Positions 26,221 to 35,314 of a stretch of 64,000 bases of DNA are shown in pieces. The notes under the pieces are model-generated. The model saw only the letters and a list, made by a program, of their open reading frames with translations. It was not told where the DNA came from and made no database searches. How positions within the stretch are numbered: the stretch's first letter is position 1; the number at the start of each line of letters is the position of its first letter. This DNA is from Citrobacter tructae (GTDB lineage Bacteria > Pseudomonadota > Gammaproteobacteria > Enterobacterales > Enterobacteriaceae), in assembly GCF_004684345.1 (NCBI RefSeq), contig NZ_CP038469.1, forward strand, positions 1,612,001-1,676,000. Direction: 5' to 3'. The position numbers and the translations under genes are program-made.

Positions 26221-26809
26221 ACTATTCCCCTTTCCTCGGCAAGGTTGGTAAAACAAAACCTGCTCTAGATTTTAATTTTGTTGCATCTCCTTTGTGATGG
26301 GCGGGAGACATAATGCAACTGGAGGTAACATAGTTATTATTCATAAGATGAGAAGACCTGGTTCTTTTTGTAATCATTTTGTTATTTTTGTTTATCAATG
26401 CATAGAGTGCAACATAATGGATGTAGAATACATTATTAAACCAACCTCGCTAGCATTAACCGTTTAGGTTTCTGAAACGATTTTATTATATGAAACATAA
26501 TATTTTAAAATAGATTGCATGATGAAGTGCCATGCCTTACATTATAGTTGCTTCATAAGATATCTTACGTAAGAGGACATCTTAATTAATGATACTTATG
26601 CAGCAAGTGTGCCTGAGAAAAAATAATCATTATTTTTTACATCATTTTGACCGTCACCCGTGCGGTCTTTTTTTTTGCTTTCCCCTTAAAAACTTCTTAG
26701 CTAAAACTGAGCACAACTGCGTTCAGATTACTGTAGTAAATGATGATATAAAAAATAGTTAACAGAAAATCAAGGATATGTCAGTTTGCTGAGAAATTAG
26801 ACTTTCATA
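26221..26809. other. AT-rich intergenic region with an orphan terminator
   Basis: About 590 bases without a gene I can support. It should hold the promoter of the YibI/YibH pair. A perfect 12-base palindrome (tcttacgtaaga, 26563-26574) and a strong plus-strand terminator at 26649-26676 lie inside it. Confidence 0.5.
26649..26676 (+). terminator. Strong intrinsic terminator with no gene upstream
   Basis: Stem gaccg/cggtc, extended inside by ca/tg pairs, followed by nine T. On the plus strand there is no annotated gene within 2 kb upstream in that direction, so it could end an unannotated small RNA or short leader. Confidence 0.6.
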
Positions 26810-27172
26810 TTATAAATGAATATTTTTCACACCTGACCGCCTTAACTCACAGGGGGTTATTTTGTATTTTTTCCGAAATGCTCGATGAAAGGACTGTTGC
26901 GAACTATATCCAGCATTTAAGGCAATGGACAGGATAGTACTTTGGGAGTGGACTAATTCATGAACTGCATGCTGGAGGTGTGTCTCCCTGATAAAACGGC
27001 CAAGTGATATCCCAGTATGTTCTTTAAAAAAAGATTGTAGGTAAAATTTTGAAAAGCCAGAGATAATAACCAAATCATCAATCCGTAGTTTTTCATTTTG
27101 GTGTTCTTTAATAAACATTATTAGCTGGGTAGACACATCTTTTGTGAATAAGTTGTTTTTTGAACATTTCAT
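26810..27172 (-). CDS. Small AraC/XylS-family regulator (MarA/SoxS/RamA size)
   Basis: 120 residues, made only of the double helix-turn-helix: KLRIDDLVIISGFSKFYLQS and LNAGYSSQQSFHRAFRKKY, with the family's closing PCELRRS. No ligand domain exists, so it belongs in size to the MarA, SoxS, RamA and RarA group, which are controlled by their own level and activate efflux and stress genes. The coding sequence is AT-rich. Neighbours are an EAL phosphodiesterase upstream and the YibI/YibH pair downstream; which genes it controls is unknown. Confidence 0.85.
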   Translation of the reverse strand: MKCSKNNLFTKDVSTQLIMFIKEHQNEKLRIDDLVIISGFSKFYLQSFFKEHTGISLGRFIRETHLQHAVHELVHSQSTILSIALNAGYSSQQSFHRAFRKKYKITPCELRRSGVKNIHL

Positions 27173-27437
27173 TTATCTTACACTCCTAACAATCGGAATA
27201 AACATTAAGCTAAAAACTATGATGCAGGTATCAAATCCTGGTGAGGATTTTCATCATACACCCTATAGTTGTCCCATATCTATACTCATAGTAAGCATTG
27301 AATGTTTATGAAGTTATAACTATTTAGCTATTTCTCTCTCTATCGAACCATTACCTGACTAATACAGGCAATATATTTAATAAATATTGATATAACTCAA
27401 TGATGTTAATCATCGATTCACGAGACGACATGGCTAG

Positions 27438-28964
27438 TCAGGAGTAAAATTGTCTGGCAAAGTCCTCCATGGGAATGGGTTTTCCGTATAAGTATCCTTG
27501 CAGAAAACTAACGTTACGTGCTTTTAGATATGTTGCCTGAACTTCATTTTCTACCCCTTCCGCAACGATCTGTAGGTCCAGTCGGTTGGCCAGATCAATA
27601 ATATTATCAATGATATGAACGGAGTATGAATCAACACCAATATTGTTGACAAAGCTCTTATCGATTTTAAGAATATCAACATTAAAACTTTGTAAATACT
27701 TTAAACTGGAATTTCCTGTGCCAAAATCATCAATGGCAATAAGAACTCCCAGTTCATGCAGTTTTTTCACAAGTGTCTGCGTCGTGCTATTTGTCACCAG
27801 TAATTCACGCTCCGTCAATTCCAAAACCAACCGAACAGGATTGTCCCTAAATGCCTGGATGAATTTTCGACAGTCTTCCACCAAGTTGAAGTCACTAAAT
27901 TGACTGGCACTGATATTAAAAGCGAAATGAAAGTTTTTCGGCAGTAAATGTGCTATCGGAACAAACTGTTTACATACATTGGTCATTAGTGTTTGGGTCA
28001 TCGGTATAATGAGGTTACAGCTTTCAGCCAAGGGAATAAAACTGTCCGGCGGAATAATACCGAGATTGGGATGTGACCAACGGATTAAAACCTCACAACC
28101 AACCCATTGGGAGTGTTCTCCTGAGACCACTGGCTGAAAGTAAGGTATAAACTCCTGAAGATTCAATGCCTGAAGCAATTCATATTCTACTGTGATGAGT
28201 CGACCTGACCATCGAAATACACCAAAACCCACAATAGCAGCCAATAAGAACCAGGATAAAAGAGTGAACCGAGAGAAAATCCAGAAGTAATAGGCATAAT
28301 CGCCAGATGAGATAACGGTAGCTATCCGGAAGGGATATCGGCTCGATATTTGCTCCATATACCCTGGCATATCGGAGGTAAACAGGGGGGCAGCACTTGT
28401 CTGCCATTGCTGTCGTCCAACAACCAACGCCAGAGGTAAATTGATACTCATCACGTACAGTTCGGAAAGAATATGGTCGCCATAAAGCCTGACCACAATA
28501 CTGTCATGACCAACGACCATCCGGTAGATAATCAGTGGCTGCCCTTTCCTAACCCGTGTGTCGCTCATCAGGTAGAGCATTCCGTTGGTATAACTATCAA
28601 AATTGATATTCTCTTCATTGTTACCGTACAAAGATGAGCAATAGATTTTATGTCCCCGAACCAAATTTATGCTGCGCAGATGTTGGGAATAAGCCACTTG
28701 CATTCTCAGCTGTAGCTCAACAGGCTCAAGACAGGGTTTACCATGATATTCTTTTACGTCAAGCGATGCTTTCCTGGCGCTATCCAGAGTTCTCTCCACA
28801 AGTTGCCGGGCATTTGTCATTCTGATGTTAGTGGTTCGCTGAAGATTGGATGCTGCCTGCCAGAGCGTGCTGATTAACCCCAACAGGACGCAAAGTAGGC
28901 TTATGAGTATTGCGCGAATCAGTCGATGCTTAAATCGACGCCTTTTTAACAGACCAAACGGCAT
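27438..28964 (-). CDS. CSS-motif EAL-domain cyclic-di-GMP phosphodiesterase
   Basis: 508 residues. An N-terminal membrane helix (about 17-37), a periplasmic CSS domain (KIYCSSLYG, CSS at residues 109-111), a second helix (about 227-250) and a cytosolic EAL domain from about residue 262. The signature reads EVLIRW (Glu291) instead of EALLRW. The other catalytic parts are intact: FNISASQF, ELTERELL, IDDFGTGNSSL, LKIDKSFV, AEGVE and QGYLYGKP. The layout matches E. coli PdeB/C/D/G/N, whose CSS cysteines form a disulfide under DsbA/DsbB control. It should degrade c-di-GMP. GAGG supports the start. Confidence 0.92.
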   Translation of the reverse strand: MPFGLLKRRRFKHRLIRAILISLLCVLLGLISTLWQAASNLQRTTNIRMTNARQLVERTLDSARKASLDVKEYHGKPCLEPVELQLRMQVAYSQHLRSINLVRGHKIYCSSLYGNNEENINFDSYTNGMLYLMSDTRVRKGQPLIIYRMVVGHDSIVVRLYGDHILSELYVMSINLPLALVVGRQQWQTSAAPLFTSDMPGYMEQISSRYPFRIATVISSGDYAYYFWIFSRFTLLSWFLLAAIVGFGVFRWSGRLITVEYELLQALNLQEFIPYFQPVVSGEHSQWVGCEVLIRWSHPNLGIIPPDSFIPLAESCNLIIPMTQTLMTNVCKQFVPIAHLLPKNFHFAFNISASQFSDFNLVEDCRKFIQAFRDNPVRLVLELTERELLVTNSTTQTLVKKLHELGVLIAIDDFGTGNSSLKYLQSFNVDILKIDKSFVNNIGVDSYSVHIIDNIIDLANRLDLQIVAEGVENEVQATYLKARNVSFLQGYLYGKPIPMEDFARQFYS

Positions 28965-29638
28965 GTCATTACCTCTACAGCTTATGTGAACCGTTTTATG
29001 GCTTTACCATTACGCCATACAGGTTAAGGGCTTTATAAGTACACGACGCTCTTCGCACTTCATTGATAATGGCTGCATGCAATGAGACATACTGTGGTTA
29101 AGAATATTTAAATTAGTTTATGATTTGTATTCTCCTTCATAGCTTAACATTTATATTTAATTTCCTGATAGGGAAAGTGATTGGTTCTGCATTCACCATT
29201 CATATACACGCTAAACTCAGATGTACATATAATTAAAAACACATATTTATCAATGAGATATTTTTATTTGCAAGTGTTTGCATTGAGTTTAATAAATATT
29301 TTAAAAGACGTTATAGTTTAGATAATTTAAAGTATTATAAGTTTCTTTAATTTATAAACTGCCCATTGATAATTCTGGTACTTTCAACCTGTTGATAATG
29401 ATCTGAACCATGAGAGTGACATCATGTGTGGTTGCCGATTTTTCCTGTTGTTGACGGTATTAATAGACACGATTTAAACCCGAATGATTACCCATGGCTG
29501 CATCTGGCTGTGAATTCAACCGATGAATGCCCAAACAATTAATGAGCACATCTAATAAACCCTAGCTAATTACCCCATCTAATCGAATAAATCTGTTTGC
29601 GTTATGATTTTCCTGGACAACAGCTAAAGGATAACGTC
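28965..29638. other. Intergenic region between EAL gene and aldo-keto reductase
   Basis: About 670 bases, mostly AT-rich. I see no RNA gene, repeat or convincing small reading frame. It separates two divergent genes and should contain both promoters. Confidence 0.45.
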
Positions 29639-30490
29639 ATGCAGACAGTCACACTGAACAACGGTATTGAAATGCCCCTGTTGGGCTTTGGTGTATTCCA
29701 GATGACAGATGCCAGCGAGTGCGAACACGCAGTGATTGACGCCATCGAAACAGGTTACCGCCTGATTGATACCGCAGCCTCTTACCAGAATGAATCCCAG
29801 GTTGGGAACGCACTCAAACAGACCGGTATCGCACATAACGAAATTTTTGTCACAACCAAACTATGGCTACAGGATACGAACTACGAAGGCGCGAAAGCCC
29901 AATTTGAGCGGTCACTGAACCGACTACAGCTCGATTACGTTGACCTGTACCTGATTCACCAGCCTTATGGCGATGTCCACGGCGCATGGCGGGCGATGGA
30001 AGAACTGCAGCAGGCAGGAAAAATTCGCGCCATTGGCGTCAGCAACTTCCATCCCGACAGGCTGGCCGATCTTATCGCCTTCAATAAAATTGTTCCTGCG
30101 GTTAACCAGATTGAAGTGAACCCTTTCAATCAGCAGTTGCATGCCGTTCCGTGGATGCAAAGCCGTGGCATTCAGCCCGAAGCGTGGGCACCATTTGCTG
30201 AAGGGAAAAACGGTTTGTTCCAGCATCCCGTGTTAACGGCGATGGGCCAGAAGTACGGCAAAAGCGTGGGCCAGGTTGTTCTGCGGTGGATCTTCCAGCG
30301 CGGCATCGTTTCGCTGGCTAAATCGGTGCGCAAAGAGCGCATGGAAGAAAACATCAACATCCTCGATTTTGAACTCAGTCCTGAGGATATGCAGCACATT
30401 ACCGCCCTTGATACCGCGACCAGCGCCTTCTTTTCTCACCGCGATCCGGCGATGGTGGAATGGCTGACTGCCCGTAAGCTCGACGTCTAA
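29639..30490 (+). CDS. Aldo/keto reductase (2,5-diketogluconate reductase type)
   Basis: 283 residues from MQTVTLNNGIEMPLLGFGVF. A TIM-barrel NADPH enzyme with the catalytic tetrad visible: Asp and Tyr in IDTAASYQNE, Lys in VTTKLWL, His in LIHQPYGD. The NADPH loop is SLAKSVRKERMEENINI. It resembles the AKR5 group (YafB/DkgB, YeaE and Gram-positive reductases) that reduce keto sugars or aldehydes. The start at 29639 is preferred over an upstream codon by family length. It lies 26 bases before a second reductase, so they are probably cotranscribed. Confidence 0.9.
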   Translation: MQTVTLNNGIEMPLLGFGVFQMTDASECEHAVIDAIETGYRLIDTAASYQNESQVGNALKQTGIAHNEIFVTTKLWLQDTNYEGAKAQFERSLNRLQLDYVDLYLIHQPYGDVHGAWRAMEELQQAGKIRAIGVSNFHPDRLADLIAFNKIVPAVNQIEVNPFNQQLHAVPWMQSRGIQPEAWAPFAEGKNGLFQHPVLTAMGQKYGKSVGQVVLRWIFQRGIVSLAKSVRKERMEENINILDFELSPEDMQHITALDTATSAFFSHRDPAMVEWLTARKLDV

Positions 30491-30516
30491 ACTACAACGT
30501 AAAAAGGTACTTAGTG

Positions 30517-31506
30517 ATGCAAAAACGTTATCTTGGTCAATCCGGGCTCGAAGTGTCAGCCCTGGGACTGGGTTGCATGGGCCTCAGCCACGGCTACGGC
30601 CCGGCGACAGATACCCGTCAGGCGATCGAACTCATTCGCTCAGCGGTTGAACGTGGCGTCACGTTCTTCGATACCGCCGAAGTATATGGCCCATATCTTA
30701 ATGAAGACGTTGTCGGCGAAGCCTTAAAACCGTTGCGTGACCGTGTGGTTATTGCCACCAAATTTGGTTTTAGCTTCGGTACGGACAACAAGCAACAGAT
30801 TTTAAACAGCCGTCCGGAGCATATCCGTGAAGCAGTAGAAGGCTCGCTGCACCGCCTAAAAACGGATGTCATTGATCTGCTATATCAACACCGTGTCGAT
30901 CCGGACGTCCCTATTGAAGATGTAGCGGGAACAGTGAAAGACCTAATAGCTGAAGGCAAGGTCAAACATTTCGGTCTGTCTGAAGCGGGTGCACAAACCA
31001 TTCGTCGAGCGCATGCAATACAACCTGTCACTGCCCTGCAAAGCGAATACTCTATGTGGTGGCGCGAGCCTGAGCAGGAGATCCTGCCGTTGCTGGAGGA
31101 GTTGGGCATAGGTTTTGTGCCCTTCAGCCCCTTAGGCAAAGGCTTCCTGACAGGAGCGATCACGCCAGGGACAACGTTTGGCAAGGATGATTACCGAAAC
31201 CAGGTGCCACGTTTTGCCAAACAAGCACTGGAAGCCAATGAAAAGATGGTTGTTTTGTTGGGTGAACTGGCGGGCGAAAAAGGTGTGACTCCTGCACAAA
31301 TTGCGCTGGCTTGGTTGCTGGCACAAAAGCCGTGGATTGTGCCGATCCCGGGCACCACCAAACTGTACCGGCTGGAGGAAAACCTGAGGGCAGTTGACAT
31401 TATTCTTTCGCAAGAGGACTTATTGCAGATAACCCAGGCGCTTGAAACGATTAAAATCGTTGGCGAGCGCTACTCGCCTGAACATCAGGCCCGTGTAGGC
31501 CGTTAA
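30517..31506 (+). CDS. Aldo/keto reductase (AKR13-like)
   Basis: 329 residues from MQKRYLGQSGLEVSALGLGC. Catalytic residues lie in FFDTAEVYGPY (Asp, Tyr), VVIATKFGF (Lys) and DLLYQHRVDP (His). The coenzyme region IVPIPGTTKLYRLEENLRAV is typical of AKR11-13. Such enzymes reduce aldehydes, often under oxidative or electrophile stress. A GTG one codon earlier is possible. It forms an operon with the preceding reductase and meets a LysR gene head-on at its end. Confidence 0.9.
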   Translation: MQKRYLGQSGLEVSALGLGCMGLSHGYGPATDTRQAIELIRSAVERGVTFFDTAEVYGPYLNEDVVGEALKPLRDRVVIATKFGFSFGTDNKQQILNSRPEHIREAVEGSLHRLKTDVIDLLYQHRVDPDVPIEDVAGTVKDLIAEGKVKHFGLSEAGAQTIRRAHAIQPVTALQSEYSMWWREPEQEILPLLEELGIGFVPFSPLGKGFLTGAITPGTTFGKDDYRNQVPRFAKQALEANEKMVVLLGELAGEKGVTPAQIALAWLLAQKPWIVPIPGTTKLYRLEENLRAVDIILSQEDLLQITQALETIKIVGERYSPEHQARVGR

Positions 31507-31514
31507 GACTCAAG

Positions 31515-31541
31515 CGGGTCCACAAGTAAATTGCGGACCCG
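31515..31541. terminator. Hairpin between the reductase gene and convergent LysR gene
   Basis: Arms cgggtcc (31515-31521) and ggacccg (31535-31541), nine bases after the reductase stop and directly before the stop of the convergent gene. The T run is short. Confidence 0.55.
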
Positions 31542-32435
31542 TTATTCCGAGTAGCGAAGTGCATCAATCATCAGCGCAAAAGCAGATGGATGCTGCTTAC
31601 GGCTCGGGTAGTAAAGATAATATCCGGGGAAAGACGGGCACCAGTCCTGCAAAACCTGAATAAGTTCACCTGACTTTATGTAATCCTGAACCCCGTCCTC
31701 AGGAACACAGGCGATGCCGAAACCCGATAAAGCCGCATCAATCCTCTCCTCCAGTAGATTAAACGTCACCTGTCCTTCAACTCTGACGCGTAGCGGCTTC
31801 CCTTCCCTCTCAAACTCCCAGTGATAAAGCCCACCAGCAGTCGGCAATCGCATATTGATACAGCGATGATGTTGTAGTTCGTGCGGCGTTTCAGGCGCTG
31901 GGTTAGCCGCAAAATAATCCGGCGCACCGACCACGGCCATGCGCATATCCGGCCCGATTCTGACCGCCACCATGTCTTTATCCACGCTTTCGCCCAGACG
32001 GATCCCGGCATCAAAGCGCCCTTCAACAATATCGACGAAGCCGTTATCGACCACCAGTTCGACATTAATTTCCGGATATTCCCGAAGAAAGGGCTTTAAC
32101 TTTGGCCACACTACGCTGCGCGCGGCATGCTCCCCTGCGGATAAACGGATATTACCGGAGGCAGTACCGTTGAGTTGAACAAGCGCTTCCAGTTCCTGCT
32201 CAAGATCGGCAATACGCGGTTCAAGGCAGGCAATAATGCGCTCACCCGCTTCCGTTGGCGCCACGCTTCGAGTGGTACGGGTCAAAAGGCGGATATTTAA
32301 CCTTTCCTCAAGTGCCTTCATCGCATGGCTAAGCGCTGACTGCGAAACGCCCAGTTTACCGGCCGCTTTAGTAAAACTTCGCTCTCTGGCTACCACCAGA
32401 AAGATTTGCAGTTCGTTGAAGTTCTCTTTGAGCAT
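31542..32435 (-). CDS. LysR-family transcriptional regulator
   Basis: 297 residues, full length. The winged helix reads FLVVARERSFTKAAGKLGVS then QSALSHAMKALEERL, followed by the LTRTTRSVAPTEAGE linker common to the group that controls oxidoreductases. The effector domain is complete (residues about 90-295). It is divergent from the decayed NAD(P)-binding oxidoreductase at 32585, a usual pairing, and convergent with the aldo-keto reductases. Confidence 0.92.
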   Translation of the reverse strand: MLKENFNELQIFLVVARERSFTKAAGKLGVSQSALSHAMKALEERLNIRLLTRTTRSVAPTEAGERIIACLEPRIADLEQELEALVQLNGTASGNIRLSAGEHAARSVVWPKLKPFLREYPEINVELVVDNGFVDIVEGRFDAGIRLGESVDKDMVAVRIGPDMRMAVVGAPDYFAANPAPETPHELQHHRCINMRLPTAGGLYHWEFEREGKPLRVRVEGQVTFNLLEERIDAALSGFGIACVPEDGVQDYIKSGELIQVLQDWCPSFPGYYLYYPSRKQHPSAFALMIDALRYSE

Positions 32436-32584
32436 TGACGGTTTCCTTAGTGAAACATTCCCCTCAAAAGGAATTCATGAAGGGTGTTCATAGACACAAT
32501 CATTTTAGCCCCATTACTGACAATAATGATAATTGATATTCGGAACATATCGAAAAATATGTCTGAATAATCAGAAGGTTTATC

Positions 32585-33289
32585 ATGAAAATACTTGTTG
32601 CCGGCGCAACAGACAGTATTGGTCTTCATGTGATGAATACGGCTATTGAAATGGGTCATCAACCCGTGGCGCTGGTCAGAAATCGGCGCAAAATTACACT
32701 TCTTCCGCGTGGAAGCGATATTTTCTACGGCGATGTTTCGATACCTGAGACACTCACCAATTTACCGAAAGATATTGATGCTGTTATTTTACACTCGGCT
32801 CCGATGGACAGGGACGAATGGGTGCCAGGGCCATCGATTATGGCGGCGTGCACAATATCCTGACGATATTTAAAGGTACTCGCGTGCGAATTGCCTTAAT
32901 GCGCTACCGAGCGGCTCAGCGCCTGGAATCAACGCACTGAGGTTCATGACTGGAAACGACGTGCCGAACGTCTGGTCAGGGCGAGTGGTCACCCCTATAA
33001 CATCGTCAGGCCCGGCTGGTTTGATTACAACAATGATGATGAGTACAGGATCGTTATGATCCAAGGCAATCGACGCTATACCGGAACGCCGGAAGATGGT
33101 GTGATATCCCGCGTTCAAATTGCCCGCGTGCTGATCAGTGCACTGAGCAATGACGCCGCAAAAAATAAAACGTTCGAACTGGTAGCGGAGCGAGGGGAAG
33201 TCACGCCTCTATTTGCGGAAATAGCTGTTCAATCACATCCACTGATTGCCAACAAACTGACTGGTTTTATCCAAATCAATTGCAGATAG
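32585..33289 (+). pseudogene. Decayed NAD(P)-binding (NmrA/SDR-like) oxidoreductase
   Basis: The start MKILVAGATDSIGLHVMNTA is an intact Rossmann motif. Similarity then leaves the frame near base 32820: another frame gives GVHNILTIFKGTRVRIALM (ending about 32900). The first frame returns with AWNQRTEVHDWKRRAERLVR and PYNIVRPGWFDYNNDDEYR to the end at 33289. At least two indels, and probably a small deletion after RIALM, break the gene. The full product would be a protein of about 250 residues of the NmrA or atypical SDR type. The divergent LysR gene was probably its regulator. Confidence 0.8.
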
Positions 33290-33365
33290 AGAACTGAAAT
33301 CCAATATTCTATTTTTCATTGTCTTAGATTTCACATCTACCACTCCTAAACGCTCTAGTCGCTTA

Positions 33366-33838
33366 AGATTTCTTTCAGCGCCGTTTCCATATCCAGCACT
33401 TCGCCTGCGGCCTTTTGCTGCCCGTCGGCGGTGATGAGCAGCCCTTTCGCCACGCGGATGACGCCGTATTCATCGGTTCTGAGTTCAAAGCCGGAACCGC
33501 GCGGTTTGTTCTGCTCATCGACAATATGTCCCTGACTCAGTTGCGTGCTGCCGAACGGCGTGGTCAGCGCAATATGCTCCTGACCGCGCTGGTCCTCCAT
33601 CCGCAGTTCATTCTGAGCGGCGGTGCGCAGGATGTTCTGGCTGCGGTTGCCGCGGGTGACGATGTCAGCGTGTTCAGAGTCGTGAAACGCATGGGCGAGG
33701 TAGGGCCGGTCGATGTCGCCGTCGTCATAGCCGATGCCCACTTCCGTGCCGTCGATAACGGTAGCGGGTCTGCCCGTCAAACAAGGCCAGCCAGTTATCC
33801 ATTGGCATTGTCGTCACTCCTTAACGGGGATCAGAATC
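33366..33838 (-). pseudogene. vgrG remnant, copy A (internal deletion, no 3' end)
   Basis: Read on the minus strand: the last codons of tssJ (DGFLILIPVKE), the shared GTGACGACA spacer, MPMDNWLALFDGQTRYR, then a jump (near 33763) into IDGTEVGIGYDDGDIDRPYL of the VgrG core, ending LDMETALKEI at 33366. Compared with the full vgrG at 39223-41688, about 1.25 kb is deleted and the last third is missing. The frame changes at the deletion, so no functional protein is expected. This marks the left edge of the T6SS cassette array. Confidence 0.85.
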
Positions 33839-33899
33839 AGAAAACCATCACAAAATGATCTACAAGACAACGCGCTGAGTGCTTTTACCCGAGAACATA

Positions 33900-34653
33900 T
33901 CAGTCATGGTTTTTTATTAACCTTAAGGCATGAGTATTGTGAAACAATAGTAGATGATTATTGAAATTGTTACTTTTGAAATAGCTAGTCATGACATCTA
34001 AAATCATATGACCGCGAGAAGCATCCTGTTCAAACTGACTGCCAAATAAAAACATAACAAGCGTTAAATATGCCTTTTGCTCTGTACATATAAATTCATT
34101 ATCTACAGAAAAAGCCTCAGCAAAAAACAATCAATTCATTGATAGTATCGCAGCCAATAAAATTATATTTTTGAGGGTATATAGACTCCAATAGTTCATG
34201 TAATTCTTTTGGTGTTGAGTATAACCCTCGGGAATCATCACCCAACCTAAAGTTATAAAACCGATTCACACTCGCCAAAAAAACTCACTATCTTCCCCAT
34301 GTACAGCATTGAGATAGCTTTCAAGTAAATCATATAAAGCCTTGCTTTTTTTCTATCTGTGAGACTGTAGTTTTCTGACTGATATTATTCAGCCACTGAT
34401 AAAGAAGTTCTTGTTCAAACCCCATGCCAAACATGAATGTCATATCGATAAAAAGACGAACCGGACCCCGTTGAGTATTACCAGACTGTTGTGCCAACGA
34501 AATACGCTTTTTTATACTTTCTTTGAGAAAATCACTGTTAAATGATTTAATCAGTACTGGGAACATAAGTCGGCAATGTTCAATAACTTCGCTAACATAA
34601 TCTTCAAACGATAACATCTTGAGTAATGAAACTTGATCCTCACTGAACTCCAT
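33900..34653 (-). pseudogene. Frameshifted T6SS-accessory gene (three homopolymer indels)
   Basis: The first frame runs MEFSEDQVSLLKMLSFEDYV to QIEKKQGFI. Allowing a one-base change in each of three homopolymers (7 A at about 34346, 7 T at about 34276, 6 T at about 34121, given as read on the minus strand) joins it to ALYDLLESYLNAVHGEDSEF, then ASVNRFYNFRLGDDSRGLYS, then AEAFSVDNEFICTEQKAYLT and the end KNHD. The combined product would be about 250 residues. Its middle (PVRLFIDMTFMFGMGF) resembles a family often found next to T6SS effectors, without assigned function. Immunity or accessory role is inference. Confidence 0.7.
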
Positions 34654-34702
34654 TGATAAACCTCTATTTAAATAAAATCCACTAAGTTAATGTCACTAAA
34701 TT

Positions 34703-35314
34703 TTATTTTATTGTTCTCCCATCTTTAAAGTCCTTATAGGAATAGGCCGCAGGGGATATCGAATGCCAGTAGCCAGCATATCGAACTACACTCCCATACG
34801 TCATAAAAATCAATTTACCATTATAAACAACTCTGATTAACTCAACTTCATATTTTTTTTCTTTATATAAAAAGAAAACAAGAAAATAATCATTGACCGG
34901 TTTGAAGGATTCGTTATCCATTTCAGTTCTTAAATATTCATATGAAAGATTACCGTCCATCAATTGCAAAAAGCTCTGACTATCTAATTTGCCAATCACT
35001 GAGAGTTCAGGAATGCTATTCCCGGAATTATCAATTGCTTCCTGTATACGGGCGGTGATGCTAATTGTGTTTAAATTATCGACGGGGGTATAATGGAGAT
35101 TTAATAGATGAAAATCGTCAATTTTAACGTATTGAGATGTCCTAAGCCATTCACTGGCATCAATCCATTTTTTCTTATTTGGCCACTCATGATCATTTTC
35201 ATTTTCTGGCGTTACAAAAACAGCCATTTTATAAGAATGATTATTCATATAACATACTCCAAAACTAAGGGTTAATAGAATAACGATCATACACAATCGC
35301 CATTTCAAATTCAT
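34703..35314 (-). CDS. Putative membrane-anchored immunity/partner protein
   Basis: 203 residues from MNLKWRLCMIVILLTLSFGV, one N-terminal membrane helix followed by a periplasmic domain of about 175 residues (for example DDFHLLNLHYTPVDNLNTIS). I do not recognise the family. The gene overlaps the 3' end of the effector candidate upstream by 50 bases, the position in which T6SS immunity genes are found. That placement and the periplasmic location suggest it protects against that effector, if the effector works in the periplasm. AT-rich composition matches the cassette rather than the T6SS core. Confidence 0.6.
   Translation of the reverse strand: MNLKWRLCMIVILLTLSFGVCYMNNHSYKMAVFVTPENENDHEWPNKKKWIDASEWLRTSQYVKIDDFHLLNLHYTPVDNLNTISITARIQEAIDNSGNSIPELSVIGKLDSQSFLQLMDGNLSYEYLRTEMDNESFKPVNDYFLVFFLYKEKKYEVELIRVVYNGKLIFMTYGSVVRYAGYWHSISPAAYSYKDFKDGRTIK

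Noticed and set aside
26596..26760. Short ORF starting MQQVCLRKNNHYF over the orphan terminator, as a leader peptide
   Set aside because: No ribosome binding site of note, no codon run typical of attenuation, and no biosynthetic operon downstream on that strand.
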